Assembly: GCF_000004195.4 (NCBI RefSeq)
Contig: NC_030677.2
Coordinates: 100,716,829-100,780,828 of the forward strand
DNA from: Xenopus tropicalis
Lineage: Eukaryota; Chordata; Amphibia; Anura; Pipidae
Length of the DNA stretch: 64,000 nucleotides
Direction of reading: 5' to 3'
Below the pieces are notes generated by a model. It was not told the DNA's origin and ran no database searches. It saw nothing but the letters and a program-made list of their open reading frames with translations. Made by a program: the position numbers and the translations under genes. Numbering within the stretch: position 1 is the first letter of the stretch; each line of letters begins with the position of its first letter. Positions 11,946-23,685 of the stretch are shown one piece after another.

Positions 11946-12149
11946 GTACATAAAAATTGAACCTGTTCATAACCCTTATTTAATATAAGTTGAGTAAAAT
12001 ATACATATGGACTGCAAGTACAGTTGTTCCAGTATGCAGCTAGCCATAAGACACATGTACATTTCATACACCAGTGTATTAAAGGAATTCTATTGTAATT
12101 TTTATGGTGTAGTTTGTTATAGAATGTTCTATTCCTATTCTTATGTATA

Positions 12150-12610
12150 TGTATATCTTTATTTATAAAGCACTACTTATATACGTAGCACTGTAGAGTA
12201 GAATAGATTAATACAAACAGGGGGTTACCGCTCCCTCTCTGCCTTTCAGTGGCAGGTGGCACCCCCAGCTCCTCTGGGAGTTCCTAACACAGGCAGGTAG
12301 CCTTCCTGCTCTTTGCCCTGCTCTGAGAGTGAACCCCTCTGTGTCCCCAACCCTAATCACCAATCACCCCTCACCTCTCACTGTGTAACCCCACAACTCT
12401 TTTATGTGCTGTTCATTAATCCGGCAGCTACTTACAGCTGGCCAAATCAAAATGCTAAACTGGAGTATGGAATGGAGGACCTATCCTACTAACCCTCCAT
12501 TTACTCCAGGACTCACCGATCCGGCTTTTCCTAATCCACTTGAATGAAGTGCTGCTGCTAAATCAGGCATTTTCCCTGGTGCTACATGTATCCCACCTTT
12601 AACAATAGTG
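12150..12610. mobile_element. Unclassified interspersed repeat, LTR- or LINE-tail-like
   Basis: Starts with 'tttatttataaagcactact' and 'gtagcactgta', words of a tail recurrent in frog repeats (weaker relatives near 20100). A GC-richer, CT-rich block follows (12230-12400) that differs from the AT-rich surroundings. No coding capacity was recognised; the class is uncertain. Confidence 0.35.
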
Positions 12611-12640
12611 GAAAATACACCAACTAGCTTGTATCTCACA

Positions 12641-12845
12641 ATATATATATATATATATATATATACAAGAACAAAAACCACTGGCACTCACGTGTACAGC
12701 ACAAAATTTGCCTGGGTGCAGCATCCAAAATCCGGAAACAAAGTAGAAAATGAAGAAGCCGCTCTCACAGGACTTATGTGAAAAATAAAGATTCCTTTAA
12801 TGAATAGTGGACTGACGTTTCGGCTGAACACCTCAGCCTTTCTCT
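12641..12845 (-). mobile_element. (AT)n plus hammerhead-tail-like repeat
   Basis: A (AT)12 tract (12641-12665) adjoins sequence that on the minus strand reads 'ggctgaggtgttcagccgaa' then 'acgtcagtcc' and an A/T-rich tail. The stem and GAAAC parts resemble the hammerhead-like module at 5580, but the CUGANGA box is not intact. A CT/TA microsatellite (12842-12867) borders the other side. Confidence 0.4.
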
Positions 12846-12867
12846 CTCTCTCTATATATATATATAT

Positions 12868-14480
12868 GGTAAAGCACCCCTATAAAACATATCACCCGTG
12901 CCTTGGAAGGCAACTTTTCACTACATAAGTGATATGATTTAGCTGGGCAAGTGCTTTGTCATCTGCAAGAGCTTAGTCCCCTAGTGATGTCAGGGATGGG
13001 GGTAAGGATTGGGATAGAGAAACACCATGTAGTTGTGTAAATGTTGAAAATAGGAACTTTGTAAAGTTTAAATGTGATTGATTTGATGTTAAGTGTGAAT
13101 GACAGCATAAACTGTGGGAGAACATATTTACTGGGAACTGTATAATCAAACATATGCCTGGATTCTGAAGTGAGAACAAGCGAACAGTTGTTTGTTTGAA
13201 ACTCCCAGCACCTTTAATGATTTCCATGCATTGCAAAAAGGGAACTGTTATTAATGTGGGAGCTGTATTGTGAGAGTGCCAGTGATTTCAAGCTCAATTT
13301 GCGGGGGACAAAATGCTCAAAATCACCCCCCACTCACTTGTATGGCAATCATAGCTGCAGTCTCTTGTCAAGCGTTGTTGCTAACATACACAGCATACAG
13401 TCAGTGTTCCCAGGTGACAGCTCAAGTGGATGCTGTGTTTGTTGTTGCTGTGTATTTGCTCAGGCTTATGCCTAAGATGTTCACCAATGGTGGTACTGTC
13501 TAAATAAATGTTTATAAAATAAATGGTATAATTGAAATGTACTGTAAGAAGAAAACATGCATGTTTGTTTCCTCTCTAAGAACTTTTAATAAGCAAATGA
13601 CTCTCAAATGCCCAGAAAGGTCTCCAAGGTTTTTTCTTCTCTTTAGAGCTACAATTAGGAAATACACTGAAGTATCCTCTCCAAAGCAACTGCACTACTT
13701 AAAGAAGGATTCTAACAGGTCCTTCAGAGATAAATGCCCATTAGTCAGATATACAAGGAGCACAAACAAAAAAAAAATACTTTCATTTAGGCCTAGTTCT
13801 GTAAAAAGTGATGGGGGCAATTTCTATAAACAAGAAGACAATTTCAGCAGAGAAAAGAAACAAATGTAAGTTTATAAACCTCCAGAGCATTTGTGTTTGT
13901 AATGGCTATGCCAGTGAAGCCATAATGTACCTAGACAATAAACAGCCAATTACAGTTCTAATTCTACATAAGAATGCTGTGCAGTGTTTTCATTGCCCAG
14001 TGTTTTGAGTACAAGGCAAGAGAAAGGAACTTCCATCTTCCATGAATAGCAAAGAGGGCTTGATGTTGGGGGCATCTTTAGAAAGAATTACAGCTGGAAA
14101 GAATGCTCAAGTTGCTGCTGTTTCATGATGAACTGTTTCTAACATGATATTGACATAAATAATGGAGTTTCATCCAGGGTCAATTGGACAAAGCTGCAGA
14201 CTGCTTGGTCATGATCTCCATGTTTTCATTTGATATAAAAAGGCAAAACATACAACTGGCTCTAAATAAGATCTTAGCCATGTTCAAATTACACAAATTA
14301 TGCAAAGGCAAAAGTGCCTCTAGAATAAAGAAAAATTCTGTAGAAAGTTAACAGTTCAAAAAGACTGCATTGGGGCAAAAGAGCTGTGTACTAAACATCT
14401 GCAGTGAACAGCACCCTGCTGCATGTTCTGAATAACGCACCAACTAGTGAAATTTCAGGGGATGCTTAGGCACAAAGGTA
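12868..14480. other. No gene recognised
   Basis: Several short frames, including 13537-13869 (+, 110 codons, K/S/T-rich), have no domain or splice-consistent boundaries. There are no obvious repeats apart from A-runs. Confidence 0.45.
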
Positions 14481-15335
14481 TATATCCTATCCTAAATTCA
14501 ACCACCTACCAAAATTCCACAAATCCACCACAGCCAATCAGGCACAGCCCATTGTCACAACCATGAAATCTTTCTTCAAGGGTCTATCTAATATGGTGGT
14601 TGATTGGAAACCTTTTGTGGTTAAACTGAAGTCATACCTCAAAGACACAGGCCATCTTTTGTCAATTTTAGTTAAATTAACATGTGAATCTGGGTATGGA
14701 TTAATCACATGGAATGCCCAATCCTTATATTAATCCATCCCTCATTCCAAAGGCCTAGATGCCATACGATTTATGTTGCAGAATTGTGGCCTTTATTCTG
14801 GTGACTGTGTCACTTTTATAGTTTTGGAACTAGAGGGAGTTTCTGCTGACCCATAATTATTTTTAATTCAATGGCAGCTTCAGAGACATGGGGTGGCTAT
14901 CCTTTAGTTCATCTTATGCCAACCTATATATGCAAACTTGTATATGGGTTGGGGGGAATCTACCCACACTGATGACCTGATCCTTATCTGGCCAGGCTCA
15001 GCAGAAACTATAGGGCCTTTCCAAGAATTTGTAAATCAGAATGATATGAATTTGCATTTTACGGTGAATTATAATGAGATCCACAGTGTATTTTTGGATG
15101 TTTCCCTTAAAGAAGATGTAGCCAAGGGGCGTATTAGTTCACAAGTTTACAGCAGGGAATACTATCTTACGTGTGGATAGTTGCCATCCACTGCATACCA
15201 TAGGAAGTATTCCATTTGGTAAATTTTTGCTCTTTAGGCACAAATGTTCTTCCTTGGATAAATATGACTCACAGGCAGAGGTGCTAAAGGATAGGCTAAA
15301 ATCACAAGGTTATTGTGCTGTATCAATTTAATAGA
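14481..15335 (+). pseudogene. Penelope-like element reverse transcriptase relic
   Basis: Translated piecewise, the segment follows Penelope-like (Poseidon/Neptune-type) RT order: FNHLPKFHKS; a degraded QPIV; KLKSYLKDTGHLL; a SLY-SIPHSKGLDAIRF block; PIYANLYMGW; then the catalytic-box equivalent THTDDLILIWPG near 14965 and VFLDVSLKE. The downstream 'FALRHKCSSLDKYDSQ' matches the family's post-FLD region. In-frame stops (for example within SLY-SIPH and after SADP) and frameshifts mean it is dead. The catalytic DD is retained but its preceding aromatic residue is replaced by T. No GIY-YIG endonuclease was seen downstream, so the copy looks truncated. Relation to the hammerhead-like motifs elsewhere is plausible because this retroelement class carries such ribozymes. 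Confidence 0.72.
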
Positions 15336-15661
15336 GTTCCAGACACCTGTACAACTTTGTCTTGTTAATAAAACTGATTGATATAACTGTCAGCCCTGGC
15401 CTATATCAGCCGGGCACCCCTTAGTAGATTTTTTTGCAGGGGATCCTGGCGTGACATTGCTGTATTTACCCCTGCTGATTTGTTTGGCAGCTTCTATGAT
15501 GTGTAATCAATTAGTTATTTGAATATTAAATAAATGCTGTGGCCTCATTACTGTATTTACCTACTTACCGTTGGCCACAGCTGGGGATGTCCCCTGTGGG
15601 TGTTAAGTCCTCGCTCACATTTTTTACCTCATTTTACCGGTACTTGAACATTAACAACATA

Positions 15662-15712
15662 GTTACATATAGGTACATAGTGTTCAACCATCAGGTTCAA
15701 CCCTTCCAAGTA
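15662..15712 (-). mobile_element. CR1-type 3' tail fragment
   Basis: The minus strand carries the 'gggttgaacctgatggttga' tail motif and 'tatgtaact'-type repeats, as at 5706 and 50608. Confidence 0.55.
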
Positions 15713-15725
15713 AACAAGTAACAAG

Positions 15726-16132
15726 TAGGGGATCTGCTATCCAGAATACTTGGTTTTTTTCAGACAAGGGGTCTTTCCGTAATTTGGATCTCCATAACTT
15801 GTCTTCTAAAAAATAATTTAAACATTAAATAAACCCAATAGAATTGTTCTAACATCAATATGAATTCATGCTGTTTAGTTAGGATCAAGAACAAGGTAAA
15901 CATCATGTTTACAAAAAAAGAGACAAGAAATCCTGTGTTTCTTTTGATAGAGGATTCAGTGCAGCATTACTGTAAGTGATTATGGCTGTATTTACATAGA
16001 CCTTTCTGATAAAGCTTACTTAGTTTTTACCTTTCCTTCTCATTTAAAACTGAATCTATGGGAGATGGCCTGCCTGTAATTTGGAGATTTCTGGATAACA
16101 GGTTTTCACATAACAGATCCCATACCTGTACT
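15726..16132. mobile_element. Palindromic MITE (GTATGGGA/TATCC family), diverged
   Basis: The ends match the family 'aggggatctgctatccagaa' ... 'aacagatcccatacctgta'. The internal part contains an inserted segment at about 15950-16047 matching the tail at 16490-16566 and 42858-42937. Better copies are at 38159, 41832 and 43214. Confidence 0.55.
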
Positions 16133-16244
16133 AATAAATCAGTCCCTTAAGAGATGAAATCTACCCCAAATAAGCTGTGTTATTTTGTATTATCTTGCAT
16201 AGATATCCTCTCAAAGCCCTAGACTACAAACACCAAGTGCCCTG

Positions 16245-16566
16245 AAAGGTTTGAGAATTAAGTATGATACCGTAACCCATGTATACAGAATAAAAGGAAA
16301 GAAATACTGTGGTGATGAGCAAATTTTTTCGGCAGGCATAGATTCGCTGCCAAAAAAATTGTTGTGCGTCAAAAATAAGTTGTGGTCGCGTTGCTTTAAA
16401 AAATCATGCAACAAACACGTTTCACAGATTTTTTGCAGTTTCGTGAATTTTTATGTGACGCGAAATGGGACAGATTCGCTCATCACTAACTGTAAGTGCT
16501 TATGGCTGTATTTACATAGACCTTTCTGATAAAGCTCACTTAGTTTTAACCTTTCCTTCTCCTTTA
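16245..16566. mobile_element. TTAA-type repeat interrupted by a second MITE
   Basis: Left part 'tacagaataaaaggaaagaa' and right part 'gtaagtgcttatggctgta'...'ccttctcctttaa' match the uninterrupted copy at about 42780-42937. Here they are split by the TGATGAG palindrome (16310-16488). Confidence 0.55.
16310..16488. mobile_element. Palindromic MITE (TGATGAGC...GCTCATCA)
   Basis: Ends 'ggtgatgagcaaatt' and 'gattcgctcatcacta' are inverted repeats. The interior is rich in TTTCG/GCG words. Fragments of the family start at 37434 and about 21495. Confidence 0.65.
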
Positions 16567-17912
16567 AATAGGTGGATTGCTCATTACAAGCAATCCATGC
16601 CCAGTTACAAGTAATCAATGCCTAGGGCACTAGCAACATCTGGTGACACCTCAAAAAAGTCATGCTATCATACCATAGCTAGGGTTATATCTTCGTATAT
16701 CCATTTATTTGCCTGTAGACATTTTGCAGTACAGGATCATATTCTATGTTAACTATGCCACATTAATTTGCTTTGCCAACATCTCAGTTGCTCTCTGTCA
16801 CTATCTTCAATTCAACCAGACAGCCTCTTACTGCCATCACATAAAAATTGATATCTAGTGATTTTCCACATTGAAAGCAAAATGCAGAGTCTAAACAGAA
16901 ATCTTGTCAGTGACTGCCTTTTGTAAACAAAGGTTGGCTGAAATGCCAGATAATTCATCATTTCTACATTTCAGAGCACTATGATGAGCTATGAAGAATT
17001 TTATTGCAGAAAAATACAGAATCAGTTTAAAAATAAGAATTTTTAACAATATAGTTCCGGAGTGGTATTCTAAGTGCATTCTGGATAAGCAGGTTTTAAG
17101 ATAATACATCCCATAACAACAACAAGGGCAAAAAATGAGTGTTCAGACTAGATACAGGTTTAACCCTGAAATAGTGGAAAACATTGGTAGGTTTATAGAA
17201 TATGGATAAATCTTTTAAAAAGATAAAGATAAAGTGTAAAGATAAAATTTTAAAATTGTATAGTTATACCTAATATCTGTTAGCTGTAAAACATAGGCTT
17301 AAATGGGCCCCTCATGACAACTAGTGATGAGTGAAATTGTGGCATTTCATATAAAAACTTGTAAATCCCGCGAGGAGGCACTGTCAGTCTTAAAGTTGTG
17401 TCCCTGGTCACACCCACCCCAGCAGTCTGTAGAGAGACCCAATTGGCAGTATATGAGATATCCCACCCCCTGTCCATGCAAGAAGTTTGTGCACTGCAAA
17501 GTTCGCTTTAATGCTGAAAACATGCCAATGAATATCTTGTATGCCTCTTCCCTACCAGTGTTGTTGTTGCAGGTGTTACATTTTGTCTTTCCAGTAGGAC
17601 TGGTTCCTGAGGCAGTATTTGCATATTATAGAAGCATTTTATGACATTTCAACCACAGCTGATGTTGCCCACAATGACCTCAGCATTTCATAGCACAGGG
17701 GTCCAGAGATTTAGGATACATGTGCTCATTTTCAAATTGCAACTACAGTTGAAGACACGCAAAGGGGGCTGCATTCAGTGTGTAAATCTGCACCATTAAT
17801 TTAAGGTACTTTTGTCTCTTTAAGTCCCTCCATTCACTTGCTCATTTTGTCACAAAGCACCAATGCACCCTTACCAATGTCTGGATGATTCATGCACATT
17901 TTACCTATTATT
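16567..17912. other. No gene recognised
   Basis: A mix of AT-rich unique sequence and weak repeat similarity ('actagtgatgagtgaa' at about 17322 resembles the TGATGAG MITE end). The 106-codon frame 17324-17644 (+) has no recognisable domain. Confidence 0.45.
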
Positions 17913-17970
17913 ACTAGAGAACCCTGTAGCAACCACCGCCGAGGCGGTGGTTGCTACAGGGTTCTCTAGT
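17913..17970. repeat. Exact palindrome, 28-bp arms, 2-nt centre
   Basis: 17913-17940 and 17943-17970 are exact reverse complements around GA. The arm begins ACTAGAGAACCCTG and ends GCAACCACCGCC. No mismatch in 28 bp and no loop to speak of. It may be a minimal MITE with TA borders or a templated foldback. Confidence 0.95.
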
Positions 17971-18077
17971 AAGTGCTTCTGTTGGATGCAATACCAAATA
18001 ATGACAAAAATATTGTGTTGCGGGAAAAAGCATGTTGCCTTGCATCCAAAATTGAAATTTGCACACTGCACATGATG

Positions 18078-18153
18078 CAGTGGCCCCAGCATTTTATGAT
18101 AATGGTATCATAGATTGCTGGGGCCATGGTGCCATAAAATGCTGGGGTCACTG
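18078..18153. repeat. Inverted repeat, 20-bp arms
   Basis: CAGTGGCCCCAGCATTTTAT (18078-18097) pairs with 18134-18153 with one mismatch. The 36-nt centre contains another GCTGGGGCC copy. Confidence 0.8.
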
Positions 18154-18638
18154 TTTTGTGAAATACATGGGCCACTTTGTGATGAATTATTAGGGGAAAA
18201 CAGTATTTTACGATACAGTAAGGTTAATTTATCAAAACAAAGCAAATTAGCACCTGGGCAGTAATCCGTGGCAACCAATACTTATTGTACAGGTAGCACA
18301 ATGAAAGCAAAAATTGATAAACATGGGTTACTGATAAAATGCAGTGTTAATAAAGGAACCCCTGTGGCCCCCATATTTCACAGCAGTAAAATTAGAGCAC
18401 AGTAGCCCCAGCATGTCAGTTCAGTAAGAAAGAACTTACTTCATGGTTCATCACATGAAAATTCCATTGAAGTCATGGGGGAAATCTGGAATTGAATACG
18501 GGGAAAGGTTTGCTCCTCACACTAAATCTGGTCCATAAGTTTTCATCTGGCCCATTATGTGAAAACAAAACCTCCTGAATGTATTATTTTAAATATACTA
18601 ATTTATTAACTTCATTCCTTTTGGAGGGATCCAACAGT

Positions 18639-19015
18639 TTGAAAGGAAATCTATACCCCCAAACAATGTAGGTCTCTATAAAAATATATTGCATAAACAA
18701 GCTCATTTGTAAAGCCCTGCCTTATCTCAATAAACCATTTTCATAAAAATACTTTTTAGTAGTATGTGTTATTGGGTACTCCTAAATAGAAAATTGTCAT
18801 TTTAACAATTAAGGGCCACCTCCTGGGATCATAGGATTCACAGTGCACACAAACTAGCCAAGGCACACATATACATTCTAGACAATATCAGTTACTGATA
18901 TATGTATTCCAGTTTGTCGAGATTCTTTAATATGTCACTTAACAAAAATATATATATAACAATATAAACTATCTGTTGGTTAAGTATTCATTCTGGGGGT
19001 ATAGTTTTACTTTAA
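18639..19015. mobile_element. TTAA-type MITE (GGAAATCTATACCCCC ends)
   Basis: Left TTGAAAGGAAATCTATACCC and right GGGTATAGTTTTACTTTAA form terminal inverted repeats. The right border keeps TTAA and the left is mutated to TTGA. Confidence 0.65.
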
Positions 19016-20010
19016 GGGCTCTCCTACGGTGGATCTCTGCATGAGCTTGTGTCTGAATGAGTACAACCCTATCAGAATGAGCTGCATTTCATCCTGTGTT
19101 TCCCCCAACATCTACTGCAGGATTGTTTCATCAAATAAATAGGGCACTATGTAATAAAAGGCATTAACAAGAATAAACATGTGCATTCTGCAATGCAATA
19201 ATGTATATTGCATAGTTTATTACATTACAAACTTTGTGGACTTTTAAGATCTGTCTCCTCATTCTGCAAGGTGACAGAAGGATTTATTATGTCTTATATC
19301 TGAGTGCATAAAGGTGTAACCATTACCTCGACTGAGGGGTCTTTATATTCAGCTTTACCCTCCAGGGTGTATTTAAAAATGGATCAATGATAGTGGTTTC
19401 ACCAAGACACTAAGGAAACAAGGCACAAGGAAACAAAAGTATGCTGGAACTCTAGAAAGACAAACAATAAATAACAAGTGTAAGTGATATACCTGTACCA
19501 TAGGGCTCATGTACCAGCCTGCAGTTAGCCATATGACACAGGTACATTTCATTAACTGTACTGTGTCAGACTTACTGAGTGCCAAAACCAGTACGCTGGG
19601 TTAGACTACCTTTACAGCTCCCCAGCTAGAACACTCTTAAGAAAATGAAGAAGGGGGTGCAAGAGCCAAAACAGTCTTTATAATTCAGGCTCTTCAGGCA
19701 TAAATCAAGGAACCGTAGTCAAAGCAGTCAGAGGATAAGGCCTGGTAGCAAAATGTCTGGATTGAAGATCTGACCAACAATGAGGCAGGAAGAACCAAGC
19801 AGTTTAGCAAGGGGAAATATGAAGAGAGGAGGTCAGGCAGGAAAAAAAGTCAAATGGCCTTCACACAGAGTCTCAGAAACAAGCTCAGAAGAATTTACCT
19901 GGAAATCATGTCAAGCACCAAAGAGAATGCATCATGGATTTGAATAGCACCTAGGCTTCACAACGCACGCTACCTATGGCACACATGTGGAAACCAATGA
20001 TGCCAGTATA
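19016..20010. other. No gene recognised
   Basis: Contains a segment around 19495-19570 (minus-strand frame 19373-19585) resembling 11990-12075 ('agccatatgacacaggtaca'), so part of it is an unnamed dispersed repeat. No coding domain. Confidence 0.4.
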
Positions 20011-20098
20011 AGTACAACTTTTACCAATGCAGGGCAACAGTACATTATATTTTAATTACTTAAAACATTTTTATTGTTTGGTGTTACTGTTCCTTTAA
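20011..20098. mobile_element. T2-MITE right half
   Basis: Matches the right end of the classic element at 54398-54645: 'accaatgcagggcaacagta' ... 'ggtgttactgttcctttaa'. The left half is missing. Confidence 0.6.
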
Positions 20099-21433
20099 AT
20101 GCCAACATATTTTGCAGTGCTGTACAATTAAATAGAGGTTAGACCTAATCCTTTTTACTCCTTTCAGCAAAATACTTTAGCAAATACCATCTTTCTAACA
20201 TTTGCTCATGCTGTCATAAAGATTATACTGTATATGACAGAACATACACTTCTAGACACTGTGACACATGGTGTTTAGAACACACATCTGTCTGGCCTAA
20301 AAATGTATAGGGAAGTGTGCATTTACCATGTATGGGGTCAAGGGGAATACCTAGTGCAAACATAAAACAGAGTGTGTAGGGTTCTCAATAATGAATTATT
20401 ACACTGAATGAAAAATCAATTGTCTAAGGAACTGGCCAGGCTTATAATCACAATCATTAAAATCACAAATTAATAGGCTGTGTGGCCTGGCTGATGGAGA
20501 GAAGTTATCTCTGAACTGTGAATAACAGAGTGCTAACCTGTGGTGGTTTGGGAGGGGCACTGGAATAGTCAGGAAGACTACAATCTCTTTCTATAAGAGA
20601 GATTGTTCTTTATTTTAGATGCCATATGAAGATAAGCACCTTGTTAATGTGTTTTGAGTGCATGTATTCTTTGCATAAGAAACCCATTTGCCTACCATTT
20701 CAAAGCTAATCTTCCACTAAAACTTCACAACATCGATGTTCTGTCCTGTCAGTACCCACACATAGCAGGATTTAGCCCAAAAACCAATCCACTGACAGAT
20801 GCATTCTATGCCTTTCAGTTCTTACTGGACAGGGTGTGGATCTGAATGGATGGAGAAAATGCTACACGTGACATTAGACTTACAAATCAGGGACATTAAA
20901 GCAGAAATTACTTGATGTCAAAGAAGATAATTTAGATTTACTAGTAGTAATATGGGATCTTATTTAAAACATATGGTATAAGGAAAGATTTAGATGCCTC
21001 TTATAACTTGACCAAGAACACTTGAGGTTAACATGCTTCCTCATTTTGAATAGGGCAGTCCATTCTTCACATGTCATGTCACATTTCCAGAACACTGGTT
21101 TTTAATCGATTTGAAAGCACGAATTCAGCTGGCAATTTTAGATTTGGTGCAGTGTTTGCAGTGTCCTTACTCTGGTACATATAATTGCAGCTATTTCTAT
21201 TCTACCCTTTGCTCTTACTGTATTGATTTTTAGGGCTCCAACTGAAGCAAAGTGTTTAAGAACCAATTCCTCTTTGAAGCTGGCCTATAGAACATTTATT
21301 AAAACATTCTAAAAGAATCTGAAAATAGCTATTTCATTGCTAAAATCCACCAAACAGAGCTTTGTTCTTTTCCTTCCTTCCCTAATGATCAGTACATCAG
21401 GTGCAAATTATTACAGTATGTGTGTATTTGTAG
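20099..21433. other. No gene recognised
   Basis: AT-rich intergenic sequence. No frame above 63 codons and no domain. Confidence 0.5.
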
Positions 21434-21495
21434 TTGGTCTGAGTAGGTGTTGACTGTTGATTAGTTGGTCTTAGTAGGTGTTGACTGTTGATTAG
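21434..21495. repeat. 31-bp tandem duplication
   Basis: Two adjacent 31-bp copies (TTGGTCTGAGTAGGTGTTGA..., starts 21434 and 21465) differ by one base. Confidence 0.9.
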
Positions 21496-21590
21496 TGATG
21501 AGGCATAGATTTGCAGCAAATTTTTGCATTTCACCATTGGCGCATTATATCACAGGCACAAACAAACAAACAAAACAAACGTTTTGACTG

Positions 21591-21827
21591 TTAAACTGGC
21601 CATACACCGAAAGATGAGGTGGGCGATATCAGATTAAGCAGATCACATTGATGGATGCAGGCTGAAGCGCTCCTTACCCTGTCAGGATTTTTAAACCTGC
21701 CGATCAACATTTGCCCAGATAATGGTTTGGTAGGCCCACTGCAGTGCTCCATACATGGACTGGTTAGCTGGTCAGCTGCCAACACAGTCCGTCGGCTGCT
21801 TTTATTGACCTGTGTATGGTCACCTTT
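21591..21827. mobile_element. CCATACAC-family MITE
   Basis: Starts 'ttaaactggccatacaccg' and ends 'gtgtatggtcaccttta', with the family's 'ggcgatatcagatt' interior. Diverged from the intact copy at 39365. Confidence 0.65.
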
Positions 21828-21839
21828 ATAATTCATGCA

Positions 21840-22060
21840 GCTCCATGATATTAACACTCACATATATGTATATTCATAATACACAAAAGCAATGAATATC
21901 CTGTAAATTATATCCTTATAAACAGCGCTTAGTAAAGTCAGCAGATATAATTGGTGCTTAGTAATTTCTGTCACATGACTGAAACTTTTGTATTATAATA
22001 AATAATGTATCCCCTGTTGTAAAACAATCTGCACCACATTCTAGCACACAGGCATATAAA
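21840..22060. repeat. Dispersed repeat shared with 50690-50840
   Basis: Shared words include 'atcctgtaaattatatcctt', 'gcgcttagtaaagtca'/'ggtgcttagtgatgtca' and 'aataatgtatcccctgttgt'. The class is unknown and no coding potential was seen. Confidence 0.55.
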
Positions 22061-23149
22061 AATAATATTAGCAATATGACATTTTTTAACAATAAAAATG
22101 AAGGAAATGTCCAACAAAACAAACATTTAACATACTGTATACTTCTAGGTTTTCTGGCCAGAACTGGTCATTTTTCTATTTTCACCAAAGACAACCACCC
22201 GCAATAAAAAATCCCACTTTTTCTTTTATAATACAGTTTACATCATACTAATAAGTTGCTTTCCACATGTGTTCCACGCTTGCATGCACCTGAATGAGTA
22301 CAGTTTTATAGGGAAAATTGGGCTGCGTTTTGTCCTGTGCTGCCCTGCAGTGGAACACAGGACACTGCAGGAGAACACTAAGAGCCCTTAGTCAGATGTT
22401 TTTATGATTTGCAAACTCCTCCACAGTAACGAAAACCATTCAAAGCTTTGTCTTTGCAGTGCCAACCTGATTTTATCTCATAGCTTCATCTTATTGGCAC
22501 TTGCCCCTTTACTAAGGATACTTGCTAGATACTGAACCTTTTTAGTTGGAGGGGTTATTGAAGTATCTTCTCAGAATAAAGAGCTCATTTTTCTAAACCA
22601 GTCTGCATCAGCTGAATACCATTTTATTGCCATTGTTGTCCTGTTACATGCAGAGCTGTCAACTCTCCTGAATTGTAAGCAAAAATCCAGCTAAAATGAA
22701 CGCAAATATTGTGCGTGTTGGTGCCATTCATCAAAGATACTTGCATCCAAATACATTTCTTGCTCTTCCATATTGTTGCACTAAGTGCCATTGCATCTGC
22801 CCTGCTTCTCAAGCACATATGTGTTTATTGACATTAAGGAACCCACTTGCTACCACTAGCCTAAATTTGGTTGTAATTCCAGGGTTCCCACAGTGGCCTA
22901 CCTTTATAGGAGCAGCAGATCTGCAGCAAAAGAATCACTCGCTAATGATGTTTCCACGCAGCACGCTGCAACTGACATAGAAATAGATACAGGCATAATT
23001 GCATTGATTTGTATTTGTGGGAGATGTTTATTCACTTCTTTCTTTCACTTTATTACTTGTACAGTCATAGGTAAACATTGTACATTGAATGTTAGTACCA
23101 TCATTAACATAGTAACATTCTAACAGTTGATAACAATTGTTTTTTAAGG
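22061..23149. other. No gene recognised
   Basis: Unique-looking AT-rich DNA. The 94-codon frame 22696-22980 (+) has cysteine and proline clusters but no recognisable fold. Confidence 0.45.
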
Positions 23150-23685
23150 CCCTCTGCCAGTCTGCCCTTCCAAATGCCAGCAATACCCACTAGCCGCTTG
23201 TACCTAGCTCAGTGGGTACGAATAGCGTTAATATCCACACCAACCATCCAAAAGGGACCACGCCCCTTAACTGACCATATCCAACCTCACCGTGGGTACC
23301 CACCTTAGGGGTTGCCCCAACGGTCCCATACTGTCCAATACCACACCACCATGGCAAAGGACCCGCCAACGCTGTGACTGCTAAGTAAATGCTTTTTCTA
23401 CTGCTTGTCCAATGAGATCCCCTTACTTTACCAGTCCGACTTTAGATAATAGCTTTTCCTTACTTTTACATAGGGAGGGTGGGTGGACCTCTTGGGGCTG
23501 CCGCCTGACAGCTTGTGTGCCTGCTTCCCACGCTGAATGGCTCCATCTCCCCTTGCCCACTTCTTTTGTACCCCATTGACCCCTGACTTGGTCTGCCCAA
23601 TCCCCGCTCGTACAGCCTGCCCTGTCATGAAGGCCCTCCCCCTATGCTGCGCCCTTCTCCAGGCCTCACTTTCTACAGCCCAGAA
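23150..23685. other. Unclassified GC-richer block
   Basis: About 530 bp clearly richer in C and CC/GG words than the AT-rich flanks, with abrupt edges. It has minus-strand frame 23428-23628 (K/R/G-rich, 66 codons) and no start/stop signals of a host gene. Most likely part of an unrecognised retroelement (LTR or tyrosine-recombinase type), but no diagnostic motif is visible. Confidence 0.3.
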
